Made by a program: the position numbers and the translations under genes. Positions 6,388 to 14,112 of a stretch of 14,236 nucleotides of DNA are shown here, one piece after another (position 1 is the stretch's first letter; each line of letters begins with the position of its first letter). A model generated the notes under the pieces. That model was not told the origin of the DNA. It did no database searches and saw only the letters and a list, made by a program, of their open reading frames with translations. The DNA comes from Croceibacterium_A sp964439725 (GTDB lineage Bacteria; Pseudomonadota; Alphaproteobacteria; Sphingomonadales; Sphingomonadaceae), in the NCBI GenBank assembly GCA_964439725.1, contig CAYTPY010000049.1, forward strand, positions 1 to 14,236. The letters are read 5' to 3'.

Positions 6388-7238
6388 GCCAGGTCGTCCA
6401 GTTATTCAGCAATCCGAACTCCGGATCCTACAAGGTGGAGCGGCTGCGCGCACTTGCCGCCGCCTTCGAAGATTTGGGCGCCACCGTCGTCGAGTGCGAG
6501 AGCGGCAGCTCGGTACCAGTGATCCGTGCCGATGCGACCCACGTCTGCGTGGCGGCGGGCGACGGCACTGTGCGCCACGTCGCTGGAGCGGTGGCAAGAG
6601 CGGGACACTCGGTCGCGCTCAGCATCTTCCCGGCCGGCACAGTAAACCTGCTGGCGAGGGAGGCGGGCTATCCATCCGACCCTGTGGAGTTCGCGCAACG
6701 CGCTTTGGTGAGCGAACCGCGCCGCAAGCACTATCCGGCAAGTCTCGGCGATGGCTACTTTTTCGCCTGTGCAGGAGTGGGGCCTGACAGCTTGGCCGTG
6801 GCGAAAGTTTCGCTCAGGCTCAAACGGATGGTGGGCCGCTTAGCTTACGCTGCGGCGTTCTTCGGCCTTCTGGCGAAGTGGCCCCGCCATCGCATCAGCC
6901 TTGCTTGCGCCGGGCGCACGATCGCCTGCGAGGCGTTCTACGTGGCCAAAGGGCGGTACTACGCAGGCAGCTGGAGCTTCGCGCCGCAGGCGAGGCTGGA
7001 CGAGCCACTGCTGCACGTGGTCGCCCTCGCTCAGGCCAGGCGGCGGGACTATGCGCGGTTCGTGTGGACGCTGTTGCGGGGTCGCGATCCTGCAGAACTT
7101 CCCTTCGTAACGGTGCTGCACTGTACGCGTTTGCAGGCCACCTCAGATGCCGCGCTTCCGATTCAGGCTGACGGTGACGTGGTGGATACCCTTCCGTGCA
7201 CTATCGCCGTCTGCGAAGCGCCTCTTGCCTTCTGCTAG
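6384..7238 (+). CDS. Diacylglycerol/lipid kinase family protein
   Basis: 284 residues, starting at a GTG that overlaps the rsmA stop (GTGA), so translation is probably coupled. The DAGK catalytic-domain pattern is present: SNPNSG (9-14) in the first strand-loop, VAAGDGTVRHVAG (56-68) for the nucleotide loop, IFPAGTVNLLARE (81-93), CAGVGPDSL (129-137) and a late QADGD (261-265). The family phosphorylates diacylglycerol or related lipids or polyprenols at the inner face of the cytoplasmic membrane. Two usual residues are changed: the first Gly of GGDGT is Ala58, and the Asp of GTxND is Leu, so the substrate may differ from diacylglycerol. There are no membrane spans, in line with peripheral attachment. 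It converges with glcB, sharing the bases CTAG for both stop codons. Confidence 0.75.
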   Translation: MSQVVQLFSNPNSGSYKVERLRALAAAFEDLGATVVECESGSSVPVIRADATHVCVAAGDGTVRHVAGAVARAGHSVALSIFPAGTVNLLAREAGYPSDPVEFAQRALVSEPRRKHYPASLGDGYFFACAGVGPDSLAVAKVSLRLKRMVGRLAYAAAFFGLLAKWPRHRISLACAGRTIACEAFYVAKGRYYAGSWSFAPQARLDEPLLHVVALAQARRRDYARFVWTLLRGRDPAELPFVTVLHCTRLQATSDAALPIQADGDVVDTLPCTIAVCEAPLAFC

Positions 7239-9343
7239 CGGCTTTCCTTGACCTTGCGGCGCCAGGCGTGGAGCAGCGGCTCAGTGTAACCGTTCGGCTG
7301 CTCTAGCCCGCGGAAAACTAGGTCCTGCGCTGCCAGAAAGGCCGGATGGGAGTCCCAGTTCCCCGCCATCGGGCGGTACGCGGGATCGCCGGCATTCTGG
7401 CCGTCGACCTTCTCCGCCATGCGCTTCAGCGCCGCGCCGACTTGCTCTTGGCTGACGACTCCATGCAAGAGCCAGTTAGCGATATGCTGGCTTGAGATCC
7501 GCAGCGTGGCACGATCCTCCATCAGCCCGATGTCGTTGATGTCCGGGACTTTCGAGCACCCGATGCCCTGGTCGATCCAGCGCACAACATAGCCGAGTAA
7601 TCCCTGGCAGTTGTTGTCGAGTTCGTCGGCGATTTCCTCCTCGCTCCAGTTCGTACCTTCGGCAAGGGGGAGCGTCAGCAGTTCGTCGATGCCCGGTGCC
7701 TCACCCACCAGGGGCTGGACGTCGAAGACATCGGTAGCGTGGTAGTGCAGCGCGTGGAGAACGGCGGCGGTCGGCGATGGCACCCACGCGGTGTTCGCGC
7801 CCGCTTCCAGATGAACTCCCTTCTCCTCGAGCATCGCTCGCATGCGGTCCGGCGCCGCCCACATGCCTTTGCCGATCTGTGCCTTGCCGGAAAGGCCGCA
7901 GGCCAACCCAATCGCGACGTTGCGCTGCTCGTATGCAGCGAGCCAGTCCGAGTTCTTCATCGCGCCTTTGCGGATCATCGGTCCGGCGCGCATCGAGGTG
8001 TGGATCTCGTCTCCCGTGCGGTCGAGGAACCCCGTATTGATGAAGGCGATCCGGTCCCGCACCGCATGGATGCAGGCGGCAAGATTGGCGCTGGTGCGGC
8101 GCTCCTCGTCCATTACGCCGACCTTGATCGTGTGCCGTTCGAGCCCGAGCAGGTCTTCCACCGCATCGAACAAGTCATTGGTGAACGCGCACTCCTGCGG
8201 TCCGTGCATCTTGGGTTTGACGATGTAGACGGACCCACAGCGGCTGTTCGGGCGAGCCGAATTGCCTGATACGTCGAGCGCGCCGATGGCGCCCGTGATG
8301 ACCGCATCGAGGATTCCTTCGGGAATCTCGCCATTGCCTGTCATCAACACGGCCGAATTGGTCATAAGATGGCCGACATTGCGCACGAACAGCAGGCTAC
8401 GGCCCGAGAGGACCCGCTCGGTACCGTCGGGACAAGTCACCGAGATGTCATCGGCTAGCTTGCGAGTCAGTGCCTGCCCGCTCTTCTGGAAGGTGGCTTC
8501 GAGATCGCCGCGTATGACGCCTAGCCAATTGCGGTAGCCAAGCAGCTTGTCCTCGGCATCGACCGCGGCGACGGAGTCTTCCAGGTCAACGATCGTGGTC
8601 AGAGCGGCCTCGATGCGGACATCAGCAATCCCGGCCGGATCGCCGCGGCCCACCGGATGATTGGAATCGAACACCACCTCGATATGCAGGCCGTTGTTGC
8701 AGAACATCAGCCCCTCGGCCGTCCGGCCGATGTAAGATTCCGGCTCGCGCAGGTCGATGTCCTGCGGCCCGGCGATGTCACTCCAAGAATCGTCGTGTAG
8801 CGGCAGCGCAAGATCGAGAAAGGCTCGTGCCGCTTCGATCACCGCCGCGCCGCGCGCCGGATCGTAGCTCTCTCCTTGTGCGGGGGGCGCATGTGGAAGT
8901 GCGTCGGTGCCATAGTAAGCGTCGTAGAGGCTGCCCCAGCGGGCATTGGCGGCGTTGAGCAGGAAGCGGGCATTGAGAGCCGGAACGACGAGCTGCGGCC
9001 CCGCCATTGCGGCGATTTCAGGATCGACGTTGCGCGTCCCGATCTCGAACGGCTCCGGCTCCGGAACCAGATAGCCGATCTCTTCCAGGAAGGCACGATA
9101 GGCGGTCGCATCGTGTGGCTGCCCGCGCCGCTCGGCATGCCAGCGGTCGATCCGCGCCTGTAGCTCGTCCCGTTTATCGAGAAGATGCCGGTTCCGCGGC
9201 GCAAAGCGGCTCACCAGCTCGGCAAAACCCGCCCAGAACGCGCCGATGTCGCGGCCGAGCGGAACCAGTATCTCGGTCTCGATGAAATCGGCCAAGGCCG
9301 CGTCCACCTGCAGTCCGTACTTCTCGACCCGCTCTCCAGCCAT
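7235..9343 (-). CDS. glcB: Malate synthase G
   Basis: 702 residues, close to the usual 720 of the G isoform and longer than the roughly 530 of the A isoform. It condenses glyoxylate and acetyl-CoA to malate in the cytoplasm (glyoxylate bypass and glycolate use). Visible landmarks are ANARWGSLYDAYYGTD (132-147), IVDLEDSVAAVDAEDK (251-266), the catalytic arginine in LLFVRNVGHLMTN (Arg321), KPKMHGPQECAF (376-387), MDEERRTSANL (411-421), GFLDRTGDEIHTSM (438-451; Mg-binding Glu/Asp in these two blocks), and the catalytic aspartate in LMEDRATLRISSQH (Asp610). Cys596 lies in the conserved GCSKVPDI. The ATG is preceded by AGGAG with 8-base spacing. It is monocistronic here, divergent from the hydrolase-astA-astB operon. 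No isocitrate lyase gene is in the window. Confidence 0.96.
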   Translation of the reverse strand: MAGERVEKYGLQVDAALADFIETEILVPLGRDIGAFWAGFAELVSRFAPRNRHLLDKRDELQARIDRWHAERRGQPHDATAYRAFLEEIGYLVPEPEPFEIGTRNVDPEIAAMAGPQLVVPALNARFLLNAANARWGSLYDAYYGTDALPHAPPAQGESYDPARGAAVIEAARAFLDLALPLHDDSWSDIAGPQDIDLREPESYIGRTAEGLMFCNNGLHIEVVFDSNHPVGRGDPAGIADVRIEAALTTIVDLEDSVAAVDAEDKLLGYRNWLGVIRGDLEATFQKSGQALTRKLADDISVTCPDGTERVLSGRSLLFVRNVGHLMTNSAVLMTGNGEIPEGILDAVITGAIGALDVSGNSARPNSRCGSVYIVKPKMHGPQECAFTNDLFDAVEDLLGLERHTIKVGVMDEERRTSANLAACIHAVRDRIAFINTGFLDRTGDEIHTSMRAGPMIRKGAMKNSDWLAAYEQRNVAIGLACGLSGKAQIGKGMWAAPDRMRAMLEEKGVHLEAGANTAWVPSPTAAVLHALHYHATDVFDVQPLVGEAPGIDELLTLPLAEGTNWSEEEIADELDNNCQGLLGYVVRWIDQGIGCSKVPDINDIGLMEDRATLRISSQHIANWLLHGVVSQEQVGAALKRMAEKVDGQNAGDPAYRPMAGNWDSHPAFLAAQDLVFRGLEQPNGYTEPLLHAWRRKVKESR

Positions 9344-9401
9344 CGTGCGTCTCCTAACCTGGCCGTCCTAGGCAAAGCTGTGCGCCAAGGCGAGGGACTG
9401 T

Positions 9402-9429
9402 TTGACACAACCCGCCCGCAAACTAGGCT
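9402..9429 (+). promoter_or_regulatory. Sigma-70-like promoter of the hydrolase-astA-astB operon
   Basis: A perfect TTGACA (9402-9407) is followed after 16 bases by TAGGCT (9424-9429), which retains the first T, the A and the last T that matter most in a -10 box. Transcription would start about 7 bases after the -10, near 9436, only 1-3 bases before the ATG at 9438. The messenger would then be leaderless, which is common in alphaproteobacteria. The same TTG could be read as a start codon, which this promoter reading argues against. Confidence 0.5.
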
Positions 9430-9437
9430 CGTTGCGG

Positions 9438-10640
9438 ATGAAACTGACCGCCGCCGAGCGAGACCTGATAGAGCCGATCGAGCCGGCCACTATGCTGGAG
9501 CAAACCCAGCGCTGGAGCGCCATCAACAGCGGCACCAGCAACCTCGCGGGCCTGCAGCAACAAGCAGAGGAAGTGGCAGACGCATTCTCGGCGCTCCCGG
9601 GCGAGCCCGTGCTCCATCAAGGCAAGCGGGTCGACGCAGTCGACGCCGAAGGTCGCGAGTTCGAGGTGGAGCATGGCCGGCATCTGGTGCTGCGAGTACG
9701 GCCCGAAGCCGAGCGGCGATTCCTGCTCACGGGCCACATGGACACCGTGTTCCCCCCTGAGCACCCGTTTCAGCACGGGCGCTGGCTGAACCCCGACACC
9801 TATAATGCCCCGGGTGCGGCAGACATGAAGGGCGGGCTCGCCGTGATGCTAACCGCACTTCGGGCGTTCGAAGCCACCCGCCCAAACATCGGATATGACG
9901 TGCTGATCAATGCCGATGAAGAGACCGGCTCGCTCTCCTCCGCTCCACTAATCACCGAGCTGGCCCGAGGTAAGGCTGCGGCCCTTACGTATGAACCGGC
10001 GGCACTGCCCGATGGAACCTTGGCGCACGAACGTGGCGGCAGCGGCAACTTCAGTCTGGTAGTGACCGGCCGCTCCGCGCACGCGGGGCGCAACCCCAAG
10101 GAAGGGCGGAATGCGATCGTTGCGGCCGCGGCCCTGGCACTCCGCTTGAAGGCATTGGAGCATGACGGGCTAAGTGTGAACCCCGCCCGGATCGAAGGGG
10201 GATCGGCAAACAATGTGGTGCCCGACAAGGCGGTGCTTCGGTTCAACATTCGTCCTAAGAGCATAGCAGCAACCCAGACGTTCGAAGCCGATCTCAAGAG
10301 GTTGCTGGATGCCGTTAAACGCGAGCATGAGGTAACGGTCACGGTGCATGGCGGGATCACCCGCCCCCCCAAGCCGGTGGATATCATGGCCCAGGTACTC
10401 TTCGACCTTGTGCGCAGCGCCGGCGCAGATCTCGGTCAAGAGATTGGCTGGCAATCGAGCGGCGGGGTCTGCGACGGCAACAACATTGCAGCCTGCGGCG
10501 TGCCGGTGGTTGACACGATGGGTGTGCGCGGCGGCGCGATCCACTCCTCCGACGAGTACCTGATCGTTTCCTCGCTGGCTGAGCGCGCGGCACTGTCAGC
10601 GGTGGTGCTTCATCGCTTGGCCCAGGGAGCGCTTGCATGA
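9438..10640 (+). CDS. M20-family zinc hydrolase in the arginine succinyltransferase operon
   Basis: 400 residues. The M20/M28-type di-zinc site is complete: GHMDTVF (His100, Asp102), GAADMKGG (Asp129), NADEETGS (Glu161 general base, Glu162 ligand), TYEPA (Glu186) and GGAIHSSDEY (His369). The lid/dimerisation domain spans about 200-310 with GRSAHAGRNPKEGRNAI (211-227). It resembles carboxypeptidase G2 and the DapE/ArgE acyl-amino-acid hydrolases. It sits first in an operon with astA and astB, overlapping astA by ATGA. This suggests it removes a succinyl group, perhaps from N-succinylglutamate in place of the M14 enzyme AstE; that is inference. ATG 9438 is chosen because MKLTAAERDL resembles the start of homologues as I recall them and lies just after a promoter; TTG 9402 would add 12 residues and has GAGGG upstream. 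Confidence 0.85.
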   Translation: MKLTAAERDLIEPIEPATMLEQTQRWSAINSGTSNLAGLQQQAEEVADAFSALPGEPVLHQGKRVDAVDAEGREFEVEHGRHLVLRVRPEAERRFLLTGHMDTVFPPEHPFQHGRWLNPDTYNAPGAADMKGGLAVMLTALRAFEATRPNIGYDVLINADEETGSLSSAPLITELARGKAAALTYEPAALPDGTLAHERGGSGNFSLVVTGRSAHAGRNPKEGRNAIVAAAALALRLKALEHDGLSVNPARIEGGSANNVVPDKAVLRFNIRPKSIAATQTFEADLKRLLDAVKREHEVTVTVHGGITRPPKPVDIMAQVLFDLVRSAGADLGQEIGWQSSGGVCDGNNIAACGVPVVDTMGVRGGAIHSSDEYLIVSSLAERAALSAVVLHRLAQGALA

Positions 10641-11650
10641 CTTACCGCCTTCGCGCGGCCCGGCTGGCCGATCTCGAAGCGCTTTACGAATTGGCCAAGC
10701 TGACCGGCGGCGGCTTCACCAATCTGCCACCTGACCGCGCCACGCTCACGCGGAAGCTGGCGCGAGCCGAAGCCGCCTATGCGAACCCGGCGGATAGCTT
10801 AGGCGACGAAGAGTTCGTGCTGGTGCTGGAGCGCGCTGGTAGCGGCGAAGTGCGCGGTACGTGCCAAATGATGACTCAAGTCGGACAGCAATGGCCGTTC
10901 TATTCCTATCGCCTGACCACTCTCAGCCAGCATTCGGCGGAGCTCGGCCGCACCGTGCGGGCTGAGATGCTGAACCTCGTTACCGACCTCGAAGGCTCCA
11001 GCGAAGTCGGCGGCTTGTTCCTGCACCCGAACGAACGGGCGGGCGGGCTCGGCCGTCTGCTGGCACGCAGTCGCTACCTGTTCATCGCCATGCATCGGGC
11101 CCGGTTTTCCGACCGGATTCTGGCGGAGCTGCGCGGCGTGCAGGACGAGCGCGGCGGCTCGCCGTTCTGGGACGGGGTGGCCGGCCGCTTCTTCGGAATG
11201 AGTTTCCAGGAAGCCGACTATTTCAACGCGATCAACGGCAACCAGTTCATTGCTGATCTCATGCCCAAGCACCCGGTCTATGTCGCGATGCTCAGCGAAA
11301 GTGCGCGGAGCGCGATCGGCGTGCCGCATCCGTCGGGTCGGGCGGCTATGAGGATGCTGGAAGAAGAAGGCTTCGCTTATCGCGGATATGTCGACATTTT
11401 CGACGGCGGCCCAACTATGATGGCAGAGACCGACCGGGTGAAAAGCGTCGCCGCGGCTCGGCCGGCGACTGTGACCGGCACCGATTGCCCGAAGGGGGGT
11501 AAGGTCATCCTCGCGGCGGGGCGCCTGGCGAACTTTCGCGCCTGCTACGGCGCGTGCGAGGCGCAGAATGGCGGGATCGCGATAGACCCAGATGCCGCCG
11601 CCGCCCTGGAAGTGTCGCCGGGCGAAACAGTGTGGTGGGTGCCCCGTTGA
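10637..11650 (+). CDS. astA: Arginine N-succinyltransferase
   Basis: 337 residues, the normal length for AstA. It transfers succinyl from succinyl-CoA to the alpha-amino group of arginine, the first step of the ammonia-producing AST catabolic pathway. Landmarks are RLRAARLADLEALYELA (4-20), TGGGFTNLPPDR (23-34), EVGGLFLHPNERAGGLGRLLARSRYLFIA (123-151; the CoA-binding GNAT-like segment), PFWDGVAGRFFGMSF.EADY (176-195), LMPKHPVYVAML (208-219) and the C-terminal VDIFDGGPT (252-260). Only one homologous subunit is encoded, unlike the AruF/AruG pair of Pseudomonas. It overlaps the hydrolase upstream by ATGA and astB downstream by TTGA, so all three are likely made from one messenger by coupled translation. 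Confidence 0.95.
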   Translation: MTYRLRAARLADLEALYELAKLTGGGFTNLPPDRATLTRKLARAEAAYANPADSLGDEEFVLVLERAGSGEVRGTCQMMTQVGQQWPFYSYRLTTLSQHSAELGRTVRAEMLNLVTDLEGSSEVGGLFLHPNERAGGLGRLLARSRYLFIAMHRARFSDRILAELRGVQDERGGSPFWDGVAGRFFGMSFQEADYFNAINGNQFIADLMPKHPVYVAMLSESARSAIGVPHPSGRAAMRMLEEEGFAYRGYVDIFDGGPTMMAETDRVKSVAAARPATVTGTDCPKGGKVILAAGRLANFRACYGACEAQNGGIAIDPDAAAALEVSPGETVWWVPR

Positions 11651-12897
11651 GCCTTACCGAAATCAACTTCGACGGAATCGTCGGACCGAGCCACAACTAC
11701 GCCGGGCTCAGCGCCGGGAACCTCGCGGCAACGGCTCACGCCGGACGAGTGTCCTATCCCCGCGAAGCGGCACTGCAAGGGCTGGACAAGATGCGCCGCA
11801 ACCAGGCGCTGGGTCTCGTGCAAGGGTTCTTCGTGCCGCCCCCCCGCCCGAACGCCGCGTGGTTGCGCGAACTGGCGGCAGATGAGGCGACCAATCCGGC
11901 CCTGATCGCCGGTGCGTGGTCTGCCTCGGCGATGTGGACCGCCAATGCCGCCACCGTCTCTCCAGCGCCCGATACTGCTGATGGCCGCTGCCATCTGACC
12001 GTCGCCAATCTCGTGGCCATGCCCCACCGCTCGCATGAATGGCCAGACACGCTGCGGCAGCTCAAGCTCGCCTTCGCGGATAGTCGGTACTTCGCAGTGC
12101 ATGAACCGGCGCCGTCCTGCTTCGGTGACGAAGGCGCGGCGAACCACATGCGGCTGACATCGCGGCATGACGAGCCGGGGATAGAGATCTTCGTCTATGG
12201 GCGTGATGGCGGGCCCTTCCCCGTTCGCCAGCACGAGCAGGCCAGTCGCATCGTCGCCCGCCGACATAAACTCGATCCCGATCGCGTGCTGTTTGCCGAG
12301 CAGAGCCCCGAAGCGGTCGCGGCGGGAGCGTTCCACAACGACGTCGTCGCGGTTTCGAACGAGCGAGTGCTGTTCGCGCACGAACGCGCCTTTGCCGATC
12401 CTGGGCGGCTCTATGCAGCACTTCGCGACAAGCTCCCGGATGCTGAGGTCGTCGAAGTGCCCGAAAGTGCCGTGAGCTTGTCTGAAGCGATCCGATCTTA
12501 CCTCTTCAACGCCCAGCTCGTATCGCTGGGAGGCGGCGAGCAAGCGCTGATCGTGCCAACGGAGGCCTGCGAGAGCCGCGCGGTGCGCAGCTTCCTCGAC
12601 GAGCTTCTCGCTGGTAACGGGCCGATCCGGCGAGTGGTTGCGGTGGATGTGCGCCAATCTATGGCGAACGGCGGCGGACCCGCATGCCTCCGGCTGCGGG
12701 TAGTAGCCGATCCTGCCACGGTGGACGCGCGCTTCCTGCTCGACGAACAGAGATCGGACGCGATCGAACGAACCATCCGCGAGCGTTGGCCGAAGCAGAT
12801 CGATCCCAGCGACATCGGTAACGAAAGCCTGGCGCGCGATGTGCTTTCGGCTCGTCGTAGCCTGCTCGGTCGCCTCGATTTGGAACAACTGGCTTAG
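11647..12897 (+). CDS. astB: N-succinylarginine dihydrolase
   Basis: 416 residues. AstB converts N2-succinylarginine to N2-succinylornithine, two ammonia and CO2, the second AST step. It belongs to the pentein/amidinotransferase-fold superfamily. Signature blocks are EINFDGIVGPSHNYAGLS (5-22), FFVPPPRPN (61-69), WSASAMWTANAATVSP (91-106), CFGDEGAANHMRL (158-170), AGAFHNDVVAVSN (226-238), LVSLGGGEQALIVP (291-304) and NGGGPACLRLRV (341-352). Glu162, His230 and Cys347 match the positions of the family's catalytic Glu-His-Cys triad. The start is a TTG overlapping the astA stop; homologues begin at this MSLTEINFDG point. GTG codons at 11632 and 11635 are alternatives that would add 4-5 residues. 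No terminator-like hairpin with a T-run follows its TAG. Confidence 0.95.
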   Translation: MSLTEINFDGIVGPSHNYAGLSAGNLAATAHAGRVSYPREAALQGLDKMRRNQALGLVQGFFVPPPRPNAAWLRELAADEATNPALIAGAWSASAMWTANAATVSPAPDTADGRCHLTVANLVAMPHRSHEWPDTLRQLKLAFADSRYFAVHEPAPSCFGDEGAANHMRLTSRHDEPGIEIFVYGRDGGPFPVRQHEQASRIVARRHKLDPDRVLFAEQSPEAVAAGAFHNDVVAVSNERVLFAHERAFADPGRLYAALRDKLPDAEVVEVPESAVSLSEAIRSYLFNAQLVSLGGGEQALIVPTEACESRAVRSFLDELLAGNGPIRRVVAVDVRQSMANGGGPACLRLRVVADPATVDARFLLDEQRSDAIERTIRERWPKQIDPSDIGNESLARDVLSARRSLLGRLDLEQLA

Positions 12898-13007
12898 CGA
12901 TCAAGGCCGCGCTTTACATCGCAGCGGCGATTTACCACTGTTGTCGACGGAACCTGCGGGCTGCCGCGGGGATTGCTCAAGCAGCGGTTAACGATCGGAC
13001 TCGATGC

Positions 13008-13244
13008 ATGTTGCGCAAGATTTCGAGGCTGTTTGTCATAAAGACACGCTTCGAAGCGTTCCTGATCATCTACGCCTTGGCGCTGGGTGCCACCACGCGC
13101 GGAGCGCAGTATCTTGAGCAATATCCCGGTTGGGGCGGCTACCTGCTGTTCCTCGCCTGCACCGGCGCGGTATTCCTGGCCGGGGCCAAAATCCTCGATT
13201 GCCTGAAGTACGAGAAAGCTGCCGCCCAAAAGGCGCAGAAGTAG
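13008..13244 (+). CDS. Small two-span membrane protein, unknown function
   Basis: 78 residues. A basic N-terminus (MLRKISRLFVIKTR) is followed by a probable membrane span (about 16-29), a short hydrophilic loop with GAQYLEQYPGWGG, a second span (about 44-62) and a lysine-rich tail (KYEKAAAQKAQK). The positive charges at both ends suggest both termini are cytoplasmic. No named family is recognised; small proteins of this form are common as conserved hypotheticals in sphingomonads. The start ATG has only weak upstream GG (CGGACTCG), so translation may be inefficient. It lies 110 bases after astB on the same strand, and its TAG abuts the stop codon of the convergent L,D-transpeptidase gene with no bases between. 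Confidence 0.65.
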   Translation: MLRKISRLFVIKTRFEAFLIIYALALGATTRGAQYLEQYPGWGGYLLFLACTGAVFLAGAKILDCLKYEKAAAQKAQK

Positions 13245-13919
13245 CTACGCGGGTTTTCCAGCGTAGATCATCCGCCCTTCGCCGAGCATCTCCATCACTG
13301 TTCCAACTTCGCCAAGCTCGAAGGCGAAACATCCCTGACTGCGCCCGATCCTGCCCTGCCGCGGGATCAGGTCCGGGTCGACGTAAGGCGCGCCGTGAAT
13401 TACGATGGCCCGATCCATTGCCATGTTGTTATCGGGCTCCAGTCCGATCAACCGCTGCGACCGGCCGTACTTGCCTACGTACGGCTGCGCGGTCACGTAA
13501 GCGCCGCGCGAGGTCGCGTTCGAGCCGAGCGTGTTCGAAAAGCTCTGCACCATTCCGGTGCCCGCAGGATCGGAACCGCTGCCGTGCGCAACGAGCCAAC
13601 TACGCTCCACCCGGCCAGTCGCGACGTCCACGATATGGAAGCGAGGTTCGCTCGATGGCAGCGAGAAGTCGACCACGGCGATCCTGTCCCGATGGAGCAC
13701 TCGCGCGGAATGGTCATCAAGCGCGGCAAGCGCCTCGGCGATGAGTGGCTGGACCTCAGCGGACGGTAGCACATCCGGCACCGGGGAGGCGTGTACGGCG
13801 GGCAGAGCGGCGATGGGAGCCACGCCGGGAGCATGGGGCGAGGAAATGCACGAAGCGAGCGCCAGACTTGCTCCAACGGCAAGAACGACGCCGCGGATGC
13901 AGCGAAATGACAAATTCAT
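13245..13919 (-). CDS. Murein L,D-transpeptidase catalytic-domain (YkuD_2-type) lipoprotein
   Basis: 224 residues from the chosen ATG. The N-terminus has a basic start, a hydrophobic core (GVVLAVGASLALA) and a lipobox LASC with Cys24, so it is predicted to be a lipoprotein. After a proline/alanine-rich linker (about 28-52) comes the catalytic domain: RIAVVDFSLPSSEPRFHIVD (79-98), AHGSGSDPAGTG (111-122), AIVIHGAPYVD (171-181; His175) and RIGRSQGCFAFEL (190-202; catalytic Cys197 in the S-x-G-C motif). Family members form or exchange 3-3 or lipoprotein-peptidoglycan crosslinks, or act as murein-related transpeptidases; the exact reaction is not shown by sequence. An earlier in-frame ATG at 14033 lacks a ribosome-binding site and would hide the signal sequence. 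It lies downstream of ssrA on the same strand, separated by about 190 bases. Confidence 0.85.
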   Translation of the reverse strand: MNLSFRCIRGVVLAVGASLALASCISSPHAPGVAPIAALPAVHASPVPDVLPSAEVQPLIAEALAALDDHSARVLHRDRIAVVDFSLPSSEPRFHIVDVATGRVERSWLVAHGSGSDPAGTGMVQSFSNTLGSNATSRGAYVTAQPYVGKYGRSQRLIGLEPDNNMAMDRAIVIHGAPYVDPDLIPRQGRIGRSQGCFAFELGEVGTVMEMLGEGRMIYAGKPA

Positions 13920-14112
13920 GTGCGATCGATCCCGTGAGTGGCTCAGTTGCGCGGCCGCACGACCCAAGTGTCGAACGTGTCCGCTGCTCGATCCGCGCGT
14001 CCCGCCGCGATGATCGGCAAGAACGTTCCTCATGTGCGGGTGGGGGATTCTGTTGCTAGGCTCCCCCGGGCCCCCGGTTTCCGATTCTGTTACCCGGTTC
14101 GGTCCGAACCGT
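13920..14112. other. Non-coding region between ssrA and the L,D-transpeptidase gene
   Basis: About 190 bases with no credible gene. It contains two direct copies of GATTCTGTT (14046-14054 and 14083-14091) flanking a very GC-rich block with C5-G3-C5 symmetry (14063-14075). The promoter of the transpeptidase gene must be here, but no convincing -35/-10 pair was found. Confidence 0.4.
14095..14111 (-). terminator. Hairpin at the probable end of ssrA
   Basis: CGGTTC (14095-14100) and GAACCG (14106-14111) pair around a 5-base loop; including the inner bases the 17-mer is palindromic apart from its centre. It lies about 40 bases beyond the tmRNA tag stop on the minus strand, where ssrA should end. 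No T-run follows, so termination would need Rho or processing. Confidence 0.35.

Noticed and set aside
9800..10387. 195-codon minus-strand open frame inside the M20 hydrolase gene
   Set aside because: It is a serine/arginine/alanine-rich shadow of a strongly conserved enzyme.
11545..12888. 447-codon open frame on the minus strand covering astB
   Set aside because: It mirrors astB almost end to end, has no recognisable domain and an arginine/histidine-rich composition typical of antisense frames in GC-rich DNA.
14095..14111. GGTTCGGACC (minus strand) as a T-arm of a tRNA or of a one-piece tmRNA
   Set aside because: No acceptor stem or CCA follows and no cloverleaf can be drawn; alphaproteobacterial tmRNA is permuted, so the T-arm is expected on the other side.
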